Source of the DNA: RGIG9115 sp045128915 | GTDB lineage: Bacteria > Bacillota > Clostridia > UBA1381 | Assembly (NCBI GenBank): GCA_045128915.1 | Contig: JBGVIT010000033.1 | Location: 90,758-154,757, forward strand | DNA length: 64,000 nt | Reading direction: 5' to 3' | Shown: piece after piece, positions 1 to 7,200 of the stretch | Position numbering within the stretch: position 1 is the stretch's first letter | Layout of the letters: every line of letters begins with the position of its first letter | Made by a program: the position numbers and the translations under genes | The notes under the pieces: model-generated | The model's database searches: none | Told to the model about the DNA's origin: nothing | The model's input: the letters and a program-made list of their open reading frames with translations, nothing else

Positions 1-496
1 AGTTCAAAATGCATACATAGGGGCTATGTTATTTTCAATGGCATTGTTGACAATTATTGAGTGTGACTTGAAATTGTACACTGGAAAAATTGGTTTCTTT
101 AGAATAAAAGAGACTAAAAATTTATTAATAATTTTAATAGGTAATTTGGTTGGTGTATTGATTCCAATTTTTTGTTCACTATTAAAAAATGGTTTCTATG
201 ACAGAATTATTGAAATATCAAATGCCAAATTTGCGAATGGATATATTGAACTATTTTTATATGGATTAATGTGCGGCGTTCTAATGTTTATTGCAGTTTA
301 TTGTAAAAAACCCCTTATAACCGTATTTTGTATTATGACATTTATTTTGTCTGGCTACGAACATTGTATAGCAGATTTTCCATATTTAGTTTTTAATTTT
401 AATATAAACCATTTGTTAAAATTTTTATGTATTGTTTTAGGTAATTCGCTTGGTTCGATAAGCATAAACAAATTAATTAAATCAACAAGGGAGTAA
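1..496 (+). CDS. Formate/nitrite transporter (FNT)-like membrane protein, 5' truncated
   Basis: The reading frame is open to the left edge, so the N-terminus is missing. The visible 165 residues are strongly hydrophobic, with at least four membrane segments. Two stretches resemble FNT channels: a GNLVG segment followed by a CGVLMFIAVYCKK helix, and SGYEHCIADFPYL, which matches the family's G-(F/Y)-E-H-x-x-A-(N/D) motif. FNT proteins are pentameric channels for formate, nitrite or hydrosulfide in the cytoplasmic membrane. The dUTPase start lies 3 bases after its stop, and the dUTPase ribosome site overlaps this gene's end, so they share an mRNA. The substrate cannot be told from the fragment. 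Family assignment is by motif recognition only. Confidence 0.6.
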   Translation, partial: VQNAYIGAMLFSMALLTIIECDLKLYTGKIGFFRIKETKNLLIILIGNLVGVLIPIFCSLLKNGFYDRIIEISNAKFANGYIELFLYGLMCGVLMFIAVYCKKPLITVFCIMTFILSGYEHCIADFPYLVFNFNINHLLKFLCIVLGNSLGSISINKLIKSTRE

Positions 497-499
497 AGA

Positions 500-949
500 A
501 TGAATAAGATTAGAGGATTTGAAGTTGTAATTGACGAGAAGAGAAAGACAGCGGGTGATATTACGCTCCCAACCAGAGGTTCGAGCACTGCAATGGCATA
601 TGATTTTTATGCAACAGAAGATTTTGTGGTATTTCCCAATTCAATTGCAAAGGTGTGGACTGATGTAAAAGCGTATATGCAAGAGAATGAATGTTTAATT
701 CTTAATGTTAGAAGTTCTATGGGTGGTAAATTTATGCTTGCCAATACTTCTGGTTGGATTGACTCAGACTATTATTCTAATGAAAGTAACGATGGCAATA
801 TCGGAATCTTTCTTAAGAATATTAGTGACGAAACACAGAGAATTAAGAAGGGCGATAGAATTGCTCAGGGTGCATTCTTTAACTTCTTAGTTGCAGACAA
901 TGGTAATACCGATAATGTCCGAACTGGCGGTTTTGGAAGCACTAATTAA
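500..949 (+). CDS. dut: dUTP diphosphatase (dUTPase)
   Basis: Hydrolyses dUTP to dUMP and pyrophosphate, keeping uracil out of phage DNA and feeding dTMP synthesis. All five trimeric-dUTPase motifs can be read in order: AMAYDFYA (residues 31-38), VRSSMG (70-75), GWIDSDYY (85-92), KKGDRIAQGAFF (116-127) and the glycine-rich C-terminal arm RTGGFGSTN (141-149). The length of 149 residues is normal for the family. The start is set by an AGGGAG ribosome site overlapping the upstream stop. It sits in a + strand operon with other nucleotide-related genes (DUF1599, ThyX-like). The methionine in place of the usual glycine in motif I is a small deviation; the key aspartate and arginine are present. Confidence 0.92.
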   Translation: MNKIRGFEVVIDEKRKTAGDITLPTRGSSTAMAYDFYATEDFVVFPNSIAKVWTDVKAYMQENECLILNVRSSMGGKFMLANTSGWIDSDYYSNESNDGNIGIFLKNISDETQRIKKGDRIAQGAFFNFLVADNGNTDNVRTGGFGSTN

Positions 950-991
950 AATTCTAATTTTAAAAGGTAAATAATCAAAAGAGGATAAGAG

Positions 992-1582
992 ATGAATTAT
1001 TATATTAGCGATTTACATTTTGGTTGTCAAAACAAATTTGACGGTAAAACATTAGGGCACGATAAGTTAATCAAACAAAGATGGAATGCGATAGTTCATA
1101 ATAATGACACGGTATATATTCTTGGAGATATTGGCAGAGAAGGTGGCAATAAAGACAATGAATATCTTTGTGAGATTATTTCTACTCTCAAGGGAAACAA
1201 AGTACTAATTCAAGGCAACCACGAAAAACTAAAAGATAATAGGCTAAGACAACTATTCACAGAAATCACACCCTATAAAGAAATTACGGATAACTATAAT
1301 GGACTTAATCATAACTTAGTTTTATCTCATTATCCTATCACATTCTGGAATGGGCAGCATAAAGGTTGGATTCATTTATATGGGCATGTACATATATCTG
1401 ATGAATGGGATGTGTATGAGAAGTGTTTGAATTATGTAAATGATTTCTTTAAGGACAAAACATTAAAAGGATATACTGATTGCCCACCAGCAAAAGCATA
1501 TAACTGTGGAGCAATGTTACCATATATGGACTGGACTCCTCGAACCTTAAAAGAGATTATCGCTGCTCACGAAAATAATTAA
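992..1582 (+). CDS. Calcineurin-like metallophosphoesterase
   Basis: A 196-residue protein with the full metallophosphatase signature: SDLHFG (D7, H9), LGDIGRE (D46), QGNHEK (N76, H77), LSHYP (H113) and YGHVHI (H132, H134). These residues bind a two-metal centre that cleaves phosphomono- or phosphodiesters. Small stand-alone versions are frequent in phage early operons, where proposed roles include DNA or nucleotide processing; the substrate cannot be read from sequence. The start has an AGAGGA ribosome site. It follows dut by 42 bases and precedes a consensus promoter, so it is probably the last gene of the upstream transcript. Confidence 0.88.
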   Translation: MNYYISDLHFGCQNKFDGKTLGHDKLIKQRWNAIVHNNDTVYILGDIGREGGNKDNEYLCEIISTLKGNKVLIQGNHEKLKDNRLRQLFTEITPYKEITDNYNGLNHNLVLSHYPITFWNGQHKGWIHLYGHVHISDEWDVYEKCLNYVNDFFKDKTLKGYTDCPPAKAYNCGAMLPYMDWTPRTLKEIIAAHENN

Positions 1583-1611
1583 AAAAATTTTCAAAAAATT
1601 CCAAAAACCTA

Positions 1612-1640
1612 TTGACAAATAAATATTATTGTGATATAAT
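1612..1640 (+). promoter_or_regulatory. Consensus sigma-70/sigma-A type promoter
   Basis: TTGACA at 1612-1617 and TATAAT at 1635-1640 are separated by exactly 17 bases, a perfect match to the vegetative bacterial promoter. It lies in the 151-base gap between the metallophosphoesterase and the membrane-protein gene, with about 93 bases from the -10 box to the next start codon. It should fire with unmodified host polymerase and probably drives the + strand operon that includes the tRNA/ncRNA block. Confidence 0.85.
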
Positions 1641-1733
1641 ATATACAGTCAAGGGCGAAATAGAACTTTTAATAACTTATATAACAATTAAGGTTATATA
1701 AAATATAATAAACTATATAAAGAGGATTTAAAA

Positions 1734-2381
1734 ATGATTAATACAACTCGTTTAAGATGTACTATCGGGTGGTTAGGAATGTTACTACCTTGGATAGTTC
1801 TAATATTAAGCGCTGCATATGGTTATGGTTTTCCCGATTCCATCTCAGCAACATATTATCTTCCTACTTGTATCACGCCCTTTATGATTATTCTTGGTTC
1901 AGCAGGATTGCTACTATTTAGTTACAAGGGTTATGACAGACAAGACGATATCGTTTGTACGATTGCTGGTATATTTGCGCTTGGCATTTGTTTGTTTTCT
2001 TGTACTACTAATGGATTGTCTGAAAGATGGCTTGAACTTGCTACGCTTACCAATGTAGGAACTTTTCAGATTGTTCCCAATATAAGTGGTATATTACATA
2101 ACATCTGTGCTTTTGGTTTCTTTGGATTGCTTGCCTATAACTCTCTGTTTTTGTTTACCAAGAGCAGTGGAGCAATGACAGATAGCAAGAAAAAGAGAAA
2201 TATTATATTCCGTGTATGTGGTATAGGTATGGTCGTTTCATTTCTTGCTATCGTACCAGTTAGTATCTTTGAATGGTGGGGCGGTGTATGGATTATTGAA
2301 ACCATTGCTCTTGCATTCTTCGGTGTCTCGTGGTTAACAAAAGCAAATTGTTATTCTTGGTTATTTGCTGAAAAGCAGTAA
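1734..2381 (+). CDS. Six-helix integral membrane protein, DUF998-like
   Basis: 215 residues with about six hydrophobic helices. A PDSISATYYLP segment after helix 1 and FSYKGYDRQDDIVCTIAGIFALG across helices 2-3 resemble a bacterial family of small uncharacterised membrane proteins whose typical wording is PSISAYYHT followed by YKGYD and AGNIAGIFAIG. No transport or enzyme motif is visible. The start has an AGAGGAT site 8 bases upstream. It is the first gene after the consensus promoter at 1612. The role in the phage is unknown; membrane proteins in this position are sometimes superinfection-exclusion factors, but nothing here proves that. Confidence 0.6.
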   Translation: MINTTRLRCTIGWLGMLLPWIVLILSAAYGYGFPDSISATYYLPTCITPFMIILGSAGLLLFSYKGYDRQDDIVCTIAGIFALGICLFSCTTNGLSERWLELATLTNVGTFQIVPNISGILHNICAFGFFGLLAYNSLFLFTKSSGAMTDSKKKRNIIFRVCGIGMVVSFLAIVPVSIFEWWGGVWIIETIALAFFGVSWLTKANCYSWLFAEKQ

Positions 2382-2424
2382 ATATATAAGTGTTAAACAC
2401 TTGGATGTTAAGTGAAATTCAACC

Positions 2425-2440
2425 TTGCTATTTAGAGCAA
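2425..2440 (+). other. Small hairpin in the leader of the HNH gene
   Basis: TTGCT and AGCAA pair around a 6-base loop, followed by a second weak CCG/CGG hairpin and an imperfect AAGTGT palindrome earlier in the same 100-base gap. No T-run follows, so it is not a classical terminator; it may be a processing or translational element. Confidence 0.3.
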
Positions 2441-2481
2441 TCCGTTATAGGCGGTTTTCATAAAACTATAAGGAGATTAGT

Positions 2482-2874
2482 ATGAGAAAGTGTACGGTTT
2501 GTGGCGAAATAAAAGACGAGCAAGAGTTTTTTGTTAAGCGTCACAATAAAGACGGTTCAATTGTCTTATGTTCACAATGTAAAAAGTGTCATTCAGAAGG
2601 AGAAATGAATCGTTACTATAAAAAGCAATCATTTATTGACAGCAAAAAATCACCTTGCGCTAAATGTGGAGAAAGTAGAATAAGGTGTTTGTCGTTTCAT
2701 CATCGAAACCCTGAAGATAAAGACTTTACTATTGGTCAACTTAGAATGAGCAGCTTAGAGAAAATTCAACAAGAAATTGACAAGTGTGTTTGTCTTTGTT
2801 TGAATTGTCATCACGAATTCCATTATTTAAATAATGCTGATGGGATTACATTAGAAGATTATTTGATTAATTGA
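2482..2874 (+). CDS. HNH-type endonuclease with paired zinc ribbons
   Basis: 130 residues. An N-terminal zinc ribbon CTVCGEIK...CSQCKKCH (residues 4-36) resembles those of phage HNH proteins. The C-terminal half has CAKCGESRIRCLSFHHRNP, an HH-N core, and CVCLCLNCHHEFH, which together form the beta-beta-alpha-metal nuclease of the HNH family. These enzymes nick or cut DNA; in phages they are mostly free-standing homing endonucleases or packaging helpers. This one lies just before the tRNA cluster, far from any terminase gene seen here, which favours a homing role. The ribosome site is AAGGAG. A second HNH-type gene lies at 5880. Confidence 0.75.
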   Translation: MRKCTVCGEIKDEQEFFVKRHNKDGSIVLCSQCKKCHSEGEMNRYYKKQSFIDSKKSPCAKCGESRIRCLSFHHRNPEDKDFTIGQLRMSSLEKIQQEIDKCVCLCLNCHHEFHYLNNADGITLEDYLIN

Positions 2875-2896
2875 TTTGATTAAAAATAAAAAATAT

Positions 2897-2973
2897 TGGG
2901 GTGTAGCCAAGCGGTCTAAGGCTTCAGACTTTGACTCTGACATTCGTGTGTTCAAATCACACCGCCCCAGCCA
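2897..2973 (+). tRNA. tRNA-Gln (anticodon TTG)
   Basis: Acceptor TGGGGTG pairs with CGCCCCA (one G-T pair). The anticodon stem TCAGA/TCTGA encloses loop CTTTGAC with anticodon TTG. T-arm TTCAAAT loop present, discriminator G, and CCA is encoded. It is the first of four tRNAs in the cluster. Confidence 0.95.
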
Positions 2974-2976
2974 AAT

Positions 2977-3052
2977 CGGGATGTAGCCTATCGGTCAAGG
3001 CACTAGTTTTGGGAACTAGATGCAGTGTGTTCGACTCACATCATTCCGACCA
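2977..3052 (+). tRNA. tRNA-Pro (anticodon TGG)
   Basis: Acceptor CGGGATG pairs with CATTCCG, anticodon stem CTAGT/ACTAG with loop TTTGGGA gives TGG, discriminator A, CCA encoded. Only 3 bases separate it from tRNA-Gln, so both come from one precursor. The structured RNA begins directly after its CCA. Confidence 0.94.
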
Positions 3053-3652
3053 GTCCGTAAGGACATAAGGCTGCCTAATATAAGGTGGCAACCAACATAC
3101 TTGGTAAAGCTACATTTGTACGAAAATCAAGTCACTGTTGTTTCTGGTGTCAGAATGTGGGAAGTTCCCCATAACCTTCGCTTGGGTTGCCAGAACAAGC
3201 AAGTTACGGACAGAACGATAGCAATATCGTCTGAGGCAGATATCTTTTAAGGTGTTTGCCAAAAAACTTACATTATCCTGCGGGTAGGTAAGTAAACAAT
3301 TCACACATTTAATTCCGTACTAGGGACGGAGCGTTGGCTACACAACAGAAAAAAGTAGAAGTCTTCTTGGTGTGAATGGAAGCGCTGGTTGCAAGTTAGC
3401 CTGAAACTTGAAGGGTTATGACCGAGGCGGATGCATTTCTGCCTCACATTAAAGCCAACAACAGAGATAGTCGTTACCCGATATACGACACATAAAAGGT
3501 CGGGGTTCTATAAATCTTTAGTGGGATTTGGCTCACCCCTTAAATGAGTAGCTCACAGTACGCAATGCTAAAGATTTGAATTATTGAGGCTGCGGAGCAT
3601 CGAAAAAAAATACCGTATCGCTACTTATCAATAGCGGTTGTTGGAGTACTAT
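3053..3652 (+). ncRNA. Large structured non-coding RNA between tRNAs, ROOL/GOLLD-like candidate
   Basis: About 600 bases without a convincing gene lie exactly between tRNA-Pro and tRNA-Glu. The stretch is dense with pairing. A GTCC-GTAA-GGAC hairpin (3053-3064) abuts the tRNA CCA, and GCTGCC pairs with GGTGGC at 3070-3088. GGCAACC (3087-3093) pairs at distance with GGTTGCC (3185-3191). ACGATA-GCAA-TATCGT (3215-3230) has a GNRA loop, and AAATCTTTAG (3512-3521) pairs perfectly with CTAAAGATTT (3568-3577). CGCTA/TAGCG closes a hairpin near 3617-3635. Known giant phage RNAs ROOL (about 580 bases) and GOLLD share this size and a position beside phage tRNAs in Firmicutes phages. Assignment is by size, structure and context; I did not match a covariance model. 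Confidence 0.65.
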
Positions 3653-3727
3653 GGCTCGTTGGTCAAGCGGTTAAGACACCCGCCTTTCACGCAGGTAACA
3701 GCAGTTCAAATCTGCTACGAGTCACCA
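3653..3727 (+). tRNA. tRNA-Glu (anticodon TTC)
   Basis: Acceptor GGCTCGT pairs with ACGAGTC, anticodon loop CTTTCAC gives TTC, T-arm GCAGT TCAAATC with CTGC, discriminator A, CCA encoded. The anticodon stem CCCGC/GCAGG has one C-A mismatch at the middle pair, which may weaken it. The overall layout is that of bacterial tRNA-Glu. Confidence 0.9.
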
Positions 3728-3732
3728 AATAT

Positions 3733-3817
3733 GCTGAAGTGTCGTAATAGGAAACCGAGGCGGTCTCAAAAACCGTTGGAGAAATCCGTGAGGGTTCAAG
3801 TCCCTTCTTCAGCACCA
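3733..3817 (+). tRNA. tRNA-Leu (anticodon CAA)
   Basis: Acceptor GCTGAAG pairs perfectly with CTTCAGC. The anticodon loop CTCAAAA gives CAA, reading TTG codons. A long variable arm typical of class II tRNAs follows (TGGAGAAATCCG region), then a T-arm with TTCAAGT; discriminator A and CCA are encoded. Length 85. Confidence 0.92.
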
Positions 3818-3942
3818 GAGAGATGGTTGATATTTTCGTTGTTTCCAACAACTCTCTACAAATGTTACGAAACAAGCGTTTACGACGGGCGGTGCGGATT
3901 CCCACCTTGCACGAGAACAAGGGAAAACTACGCAATAAAAAA
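3818..3942 (+). other. Structured spacer after the tRNA cluster
   Basis: Two complex hairpins can be drawn in this gap. In 3818-3858, GAGAG and GTTG pair with CAAC and CTCTC. In 3893-3942, TGCG, TTCCC and TTG pair in order with CAA, GGGAA and CGCA. No T-run follows either, and neither folds as a canonical tRNA. They may be part of the tRNA precursor or a further small RNA. Confidence 0.3.
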
Positions 3943-3957
3943 CAATGGCGGTGCAAT

Positions 3958-4137
3958 ATGAATTATTTAATATCGGAACTTGTAAACTCCAAAGGATTTC
4001 TTACTTGTCCTGTTTGTCAAAAAGAATTCAAACCTAGTAATGATACAAAATATATTGCTGCTGGTGGATATACTTGTTCTTGGAATTGTTTTTTAACAGT
4101 AGCCAAAAAAGAAAAAAATAAAGAAATAAATATATAA
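3958..4137 (+). CDS. Small zinc-ribbon protein
   Basis: 59 residues, starting MNYLISELVNSK. CPVC (residues 17-20) and a later CSWNC (43-47) give a possible treble-clef or zinc-ribbon pair. The ATG at 3958 is preferred over upstream in-frame ATGs because those run through the structured spacer after tRNA-Leu. The ribosome site is poor (GGCGGTG). No function is recognised; small zinc proteins of this sort are common in early phage operons. Confidence 0.55.
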   Translation: MNYLISELVNSKGFLTCPVCQKEFKPSNDTKYIAAGGYTCSWNCFLTVAKKEKNKEINI

Positions 4138-4156
4138 ATAATGCGAGGTTGTTTTA

Positions 4157-4450
4157 ATGTTTAGTTTTAATATGTTTGAAACATATGAAGTTACATTTGA
4201 AATTTATATTGAAGATAAATTAGTTAATAAACAAACAATGCAAGCGCCAAAAGAAATGTTGATGGCAAACTTTATCCAAACAGTAAATCAAATTGCGAGA
4301 GATAAAAGACCGATGAAAATTCGAATGTCAAGACCTGAAACTATTTGGGATAGATTTGAAAACAAACAAAGAGTTTTAGAAAACGAAGTTATATTTGGTA
4401 ATAATGCAATGGTTGCTTGGGAAGAAACAAATAATAAAGGAGATATATAA
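4157..4450 (+). CDS. Conserved-looking hypothetical protein, 97 aa
   Basis: Not recognised. The N-terminal half alternates hydrophobic and charged residues (TYEVTFEIYIEDKLVNKQTM), suggesting a beta-sheet; a basic stretch RDKRPMKIRMSRP follows. There are no cysteines or membrane segments. The ribosome site is GAGGTTG. Its stop overlaps the start of the next gene by one base (TAATG), showing translational coupling with the zinc-ribbon gene at 4450. Confidence 0.6.
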   Translation: MFSFNMFETYEVTFEIYIEDKLVNKQTMQAPKEMLMANFIQTVNQIARDKRPMKIRMSRPETIWDRFENKQRVLENEVIFGNNAMVAWEETNNKGDI

Positions 4451-4944
4451 TGAAGGTATTGAAAAATAATTATCAGAAGACAACTGCTGAAGAAGATGTT
4501 GAAAGGGTTGAACCTTATCCTCGAAAATTAATCTGTGAAGAATGTCGCTCAGAGTTAGAGTATGAAAAGTCTGATTTGAGAATGGGTGCTCTCGGTTGTA
4601 TGTACTTAGATTGTCCTTGTTGTGGTCGTGCCAATATACTCGAAGAACACGAAGATGCCATTACATTGACAACAGACAACATTGAATTCCCTACGCATTT
4701 CTTCCATACATCTAAAGAAAATGGAGCCGTTGATTGTTGTGATAATGAAAGTGTAAAAAAAGAAATCCGCAGAGGCATTGATTTTTTACGAAAAAATAGA
4801 GAGGAATCTTCATGGATGACTCAACACGGCAATCTACATATTGATATAACCCGTTATAGTGACGATGAAAATTATGAAATCTTTGTAACCAACAATTACT
4901 ATGATACATATATTCCTTTTGAAGACATAGATTATGAGGATTAA
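4450..4944 (+). CDS. Zinc-ribbon hypothetical protein, 164 aa
   Basis: An N-terminal zinc ribbon is formed by CEEC (residues 29-32) and CPCC (52-55). The rest is acidic and mixed alpha/beta, ending DTYIPFEDIDYED. The ribosome site is AAAGGAG. It is coupled to 4157-4450 through a one-base overlap and followed 5 bases later by another cysteine-rich gene, so the three form one translational unit. No family name is recognised. A role in nucleic-acid binding is a guess from the ribbon. Confidence 0.65.
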   Translation: MKVLKNNYQKTTAEEDVERVEPYPRKLICEECRSELEYEKSDLRMGALGCMYLDCPCCGRANILEEHEDAITLTTDNIEFPTHFFHTSKENGAVDCCDNESVKKEIRRGIDFLRKNREESSWMTQHGNLHIDITRYSDDENYEIFVTNNYYDTYIPFEDIDYED

Positions 4945-4949
4945 ATAAA

Positions 4950-5153
4950 ATGAAAAAAATAGAGAATGGATGCGTAGGCTGTACCGATATAGGACTTTAT
5001 TGTTTAGGCACTAGTTGCCCAAATAGAAATGTTGTTCGATTTTATTGTGATAAATGTGGCGAAGAAACTACGCTATATTATTGTGATGATGGCAGCGAAT
5101 TGTGTGCTAATTGTCTTTTAGAAGAATTTGATGTAGTTGAGGACAGCGAATAA
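4950..5153 (+). CDS. Small cysteine-rich zinc-binding protein
   Basis: 67 residues with ten cysteines: CVGC, C-x5-C, CDKCG, and C...CANC near the end, enough for two zinc knuckles. The wording FYCDKCGEETTLYYCDDG resembles small phage zinc proteins of unknown role. The GAGGA ribosome site lies in the tail of the preceding gene. No enzymatic motif. Confidence 0.65.
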   Translation: MKKIENGCVGCTDIGLYCLGTSCPNRNVVRFYCDKCGEETTLYYCDDGSELCANCLLEEFDVVEDSE

Positions 5154-5185
5154 AATAAGGAAATAATATGAGGAGTTAGATATTA

Positions 5186-5878
5186 ATGATTAAACTTGAA
5201 AAAACAGAAGTGTTCGGATGGGATGCAGCTATCCGTGGTATGAGAAACCCAATGAATAGTTGGGATAAAAGTGATACTATGTGGATTCACGATTCTCTTG
5301 ACGATGATTTGCCCGAAGCCATTGATTTCAATTTTGACAACCTTACACGAAAAGTCATTGGCGAAAATGACCTTAAACTTATGAAGAATTTATCTAAAGC
5401 AGGTAATGACCATGCCAAGTATCTTCGTATGATAAATGTAACTGTTGATATCACAGCACCGCTTTACTGGTGGAAAGAGTATGACACTTACAAGGTTGGC
5501 ACAGTCGCTAATAGTTGTTCAACGATGCACAAAATTCAAGCCAAGGAATTTACAGAAGAAGATTTCTCATTTGAACATCTCGGATTTTTGCCTTGGGGTG
5601 ACGGTGAGTATAATTTTAAGGCATCAATTTACGAGACTATTAACGATTTGAATATAGCAAGAGAACTATTTCTTGAAACAAAGGATAAGCGATATTGGTG
5701 GCAGATGATACAGCTTCTACCTTCATCTTACAACCAAAAGCGTACTGTTCAATTAAATTATCAGGTCTTAAAGTCTATGTATTTTTCAAGGAGGAATCAT
5801 AAGTTGGACGAGTGGAAGGAGTTTTGTAAATGGATTTCTCAACTCCCCTATTTTCGAGAAATCATATTGGAGGATTAA
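5186..5878 (+). CDS. Distant ThyX-like (flavin-dependent thymidylate synthase-like) protein
   Basis: 230 residues. The central block LKLMKNLSKAGNDHAKYLRM followed by VDITAPLYWWKEYDTYKVGT and NSCSTMHKI lines up in order with ThyX helices and the ThyX motif region (RHR-x7-S in true ThyX). The C-terminal block LPSSYNQKRTVQLNYQVLKSMYFSRR resembles the ThyX part where the substrate-binding arginine sits. The classical RHRxxSxNxxS signature is not intact, so this may be a divergent or non-catalytic relative. It sits in an operon with dUTPase and DUF1599, which fits thymidylate metabolism. The assignment is by pattern only. Confidence 0.5.
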   Translation: MIKLEKTEVFGWDAAIRGMRNPMNSWDKSDTMWIHDSLDDDLPEAIDFNFDNLTRKVIGENDLKLMKNLSKAGNDHAKYLRMINVTVDITAPLYWWKEYDTYKVGTVANSCSTMHKIQAKEFTEEDFSFEHLGFLPWGDGEYNFKASIYETINDLNIARELFLETKDKRYWWQMIQLLPSSYNQKRTVQLNYQVLKSMYFSRRNHKLDEWKEFCKWISQLPYFREIILED

Positions 5879-5879
5879 T

Positions 5880-6503
5880 ATGAGGGGCGTTGATTATTCA
5901 ATAATTGGCAAACGCTTTGGTTATTTAACTGTGATTGGATTAGACCATATTAAACATCATTCGACTTGGTGGAAGTGTGTTTGTGATTGTGGTAAAGAAA
6001 CTGTTGTGTATAGAGGGGCGCTTACTTCTGGTGATATTATTTCTTGTGGTTGTTATCATCAAGAACATAATTCTGAATTTAGTAAAAAGCACGGTCTATC
6101 TTCTCATCCATTATACAAAATATGGAGTGGTATCGTGCAAAGATGCACTAACAAAAATGCCGAAAATTATAAACGATATGGCGGTAGAGGAATAACAATA
6201 TGTGACGAATGGAGAAATAACTTTCAATCTTTTTATGATTGGTCTCTTTCTAATGGGTATTCCAAAAGTTTAACAATTGACCGAAAAAATAATGAAAAGG
6301 GATATTCACCAGACAATTGCCGCTGGAGTACAACAATGGTACAAAGCAACAATACTCGACGAAATCATTTGTTTTCTTATAATGGTATCTCCCATACAAT
6401 AGCTGAATGGTCAAGGTTGCTTGGCGTTAATCATGAAACTTTAAGATATCGAATTAATCACGGAAATTTAAAAGACTTTAAGAAAATAGGAGAGAATAAT
6501 TAA
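5880..6503 (+). CDS. Phage HNH/AP2-type mobile endonuclease
   Basis: 207 residues with the typical layout of free-standing phage homing proteins. An N-terminal zinc motif KCVCDCGKETVVYRG...SCGC (residues 30-59) is followed by YKIWSGIVQRCTNKN, YGGRGITICDEW, LTIDRKNNEKGYSPDNCRW (the nuclease-like core), and a C-terminal helix-turn-helix WSRLLGVNHETLRYRI for DNA binding. Such genes insert between phage genes and spread by cutting uninserted relatives. Its start lies one base after the ThyX-like stop, with a GGAGG site inside the upstream gene, and its stop overlaps the DUF1599 start by one base, so the insertion keeps operon coupling intact. Confidence 0.82.
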   Translation: MRGVDYSIIGKRFGYLTVIGLDHIKHHSTWWKCVCDCGKETVVYRGALTSGDIISCGCYHQEHNSEFSKKHGLSSHPLYKIWSGIVQRCTNKNAENYKRYGGRGITICDEWRNNFQSFYDWSLSNGYSKSLTIDRKNNEKGYSPDNCRWSTTMVQSNNTRRNHLFSYNGISHTIAEWSRLLGVNHETLRYRINHGNLKDFKKIGENN

Positions 6504-6817
6504 TGAACAGAGTACAAAAACATAAAGAATTGTGTGAAGAACTGAATAAAGTTTATGAGCAAAAGAATCATGATTATGGAAATTCTTTTGGTGAAACATT
6601 TGATAAATTAGGAATCATTTCAGCAGTTACAAGAATTTCAGACAAATATAATAGGCTGGTTTCTTTATGCACAAAGTCAGAAGAAGAAAGAAAAGTAAAA
6701 GACGAATCTATTACAGATACATTATTAGATATGGCAAACTATTGCATTATGACTGTAATTGAACTACATAAAGATGACGGTATTGTTGGTGGATTTATTG
6801 AAGATGTAAAAAAATAA
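6503..6817 (+). CDS. DUF1599 / nucleotide-modification-associated domain protein
   Basis: 104 residues. KHKELCEELNKVYEQKNHDYGNSFGETF and the later DTLLDMANYCIMTVIEL match the DUF1599 family (nucleotide modification associated domain 1), an all-alpha fold distantly like MazG pyrophosphatases, often found with thymidylate-pathway genes in phages. Its exact reaction is not settled. Translation is coupled to the HNH gene by a TAATG overlap. Family length is about 80-110, so this is full length. Confidence 0.75.
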   Translation: MNRVQKHKELCEELNKVYEQKNHDYGNSFGETFDKLGIISAVTRISDKYNRLVSLCTKSEEERKVKDESITDTLLDMANYCIMTVIELHKDDGIVGGFIEDVKK

Positions 6818-6871
6818 TGTTTATATATTTAAACAAAATAACCATTTTAGTCGATAATAATAAACATTAAA

Positions 6872-6901
6872 TTTAAGTGTCCAATAAAACGGACACTTAA
6901 A
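6872..6901 (+). other. Perfect 11-bp hairpin in an intergenic leader
   Basis: TTTAAGTGTCC at 6872-6882 pairs with GGACACTTAAA at 6891-6901 around an 8-base loop. No T-run follows; the ribosome site of the gene at 6925 starts about 12 bases on. It may control or protect that mRNA rather than end transcription. It could also be an operator, being a perfect inverted repeat. Confidence 0.5.
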
Positions 6902-6924
6902 ACTGAGATTTTAAGAGGTAGAAA

Positions 6925-7200
6925 ATGAGCAGAAAGTTTTCAATTATAAAAACGATAGACTACAACAAAATAAGTAGTGAAATTGAAGAATATAAAATGC
7001 GAACTGGCGAAAAACCGTATCTTTTTATGCACATAGATACAATAGATACAATCTGGAATGAATTAAAATTCACTCTTACGAAATTTGTTGACCCTTTATA
7101 TGTACTAAATAATAAATCAGCTGATATGAGAGCCGAATATGAAGGTTGCAAAATGTATGTTAACAACGATTTAAAGTTTGGCGAGGTTGAGATTAGATAA
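6925..7200 (+). CDS. Hypothetical protein, 91 aa
   Basis: Not recognised. Mixed composition, starting MSRKFSIIKTIDYNKISSEI; the middle (LFMHIDTIDTIWNELKF) may be helical, and ADMRAEYEGCKMYVNNDLKFGEVEIR resembles the loop and strand style of phage neck or capsid-completion proteins. The ribosome site is AGAGGT. Its stop overlaps the next start by one base, so the two are translationally coupled. Confidence 0.55.
   Translation: MSRKFSIIKTIDYNKISSEIEEYKMRTGEKPYLFMHIDTIDTIWNELKFTLTKFVDPLYVLNNKSADMRAEYEGCKMYVNNDLKFGEVEIR

Noticed and set aside
2482..2874. HNH gene as packaging HNH near a terminase
   Set aside because: No terminase, portal or cos-like context is present around it.
3020..3250. Open frame of 76 codons on the + strand within the ROOL-like region
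   Set aside because: It starts inside tRNA-Pro, has no ribosome site, and its sequence is better explained by RNA stems.
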